Assembly: GCA_023259315.1 (NCBI GenBank)
Contig: JAHFQL010000024.1
Location: 1-13,228 of the forward strand
DNA length: 13,228 nucleotides
Source: Candidatus Woesearchaeota archaeon
Lineage (GTDB): Archaea; Nanoarchaeota; Nanoarchaeia; Woesearchaeales; GW2011-AR4
Reading direction: 5' to 3'
How positions within the stretch are numbered: position 1 is the stretch's first letter; every line of letters starts with the position of its first letter. Below the pieces are notes generated by a model that was not told where the DNA came from, searched no databases, and saw nothing but the letters and a program-made list of their open reading frames with translations. Made by a program: the position numbers and the translations under genes. Below, piece by piece: positions 13,186 to 13,228 of this stretch.

Positions 13186-13228
13186 AATAAAAATAGCTAA
13201 ATCTAAGAAAACTTGAATTCAAATTTGA

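Noticed and set aside
1..13228. CRISPR array, insertion sequence or defence system
   Set aside because: No regularly spaced repeats, no transposase or integrase with recognisable motifs, and no cas-like or nuclease gene were found anywhere in the window.

Overview
The window looks archaeal. Both tRNA genes lack an encoded CCA end. One of them, tRNA-Ser(GGA), is interrupted in its T-loop by an intron with bulge-helix-bulge geometry, which is an archaeal trait. Several genes have TATA-like boxes about 25-35 bases upstream of the start or tRNA 5' end, and the clear ribosome binding sites are GGAGGT or AGGTGA. The AT-rich, compact genome with small membrane proteins would suit a DPANN-type lineage (Woesearchaeota or Pacearchaeota-like), but that placement is a guess that only a database comparison can settle.

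Left third (1-4700): a patchwork of small units. In order these are a zincin-like lipoprotein with a duplicated six-cysteine module (minus), tRNA-Glu(CTC) (minus), a VOC/extradiol-dioxygenase-like protein (minus), a two-helix membrane protein (minus), and the split tRNA-Ser(GGA) (minus). A plus-strand unit of three tightly packed genes follows: an amicyanin-like blue-copper lipoprotein, a multi-helix membrane protein and a two-helix membrane protein. It converges on a small minus-strand membrane protein with CxxC pairs at both ends. A 320-base gap then holds what looks like a decayed reading frame. A degenerate copy of the tRNA-Glu 3' end lies at the left edge.

Right two thirds (4699-13075): one minus-strand operon for chorismate, phenylalanine and tyrosine synthesis. 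Transcription runs right to left: DAHP synthase (type I-beta), 3-dehydroquinate synthase, a 1084-residue four-enzyme fusion (EPSP synthase, shikimate kinase, type I dehydroquinase, shikimate dehydrogenase), chorismate synthase, chorismate mutase-prephenate dehydrogenase, and prephenate dehydratase. Genes overlap or lie only a few bases apart, except for a 53-base gap before chorismate synthase. Together they supply every step from PEP plus erythrose-4-phosphate to chorismate, then to phenylpyruvate and 4-hydroxyphenylpyruvate. Only the final aminotransferase is absent.

The most notable feature is the order DHQ synthase, then the fused EPSPS-SK-DHQD-SDH. This is the domain order of the eukaryotic pentafunctional AROM protein, here with DHQ synthase still a separate gene overlapping the fusion by 4 bases. 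The kinase domain is the P-loop bacterial type and not the GHMP-family enzyme typical of archaea, which points to gene transfer.
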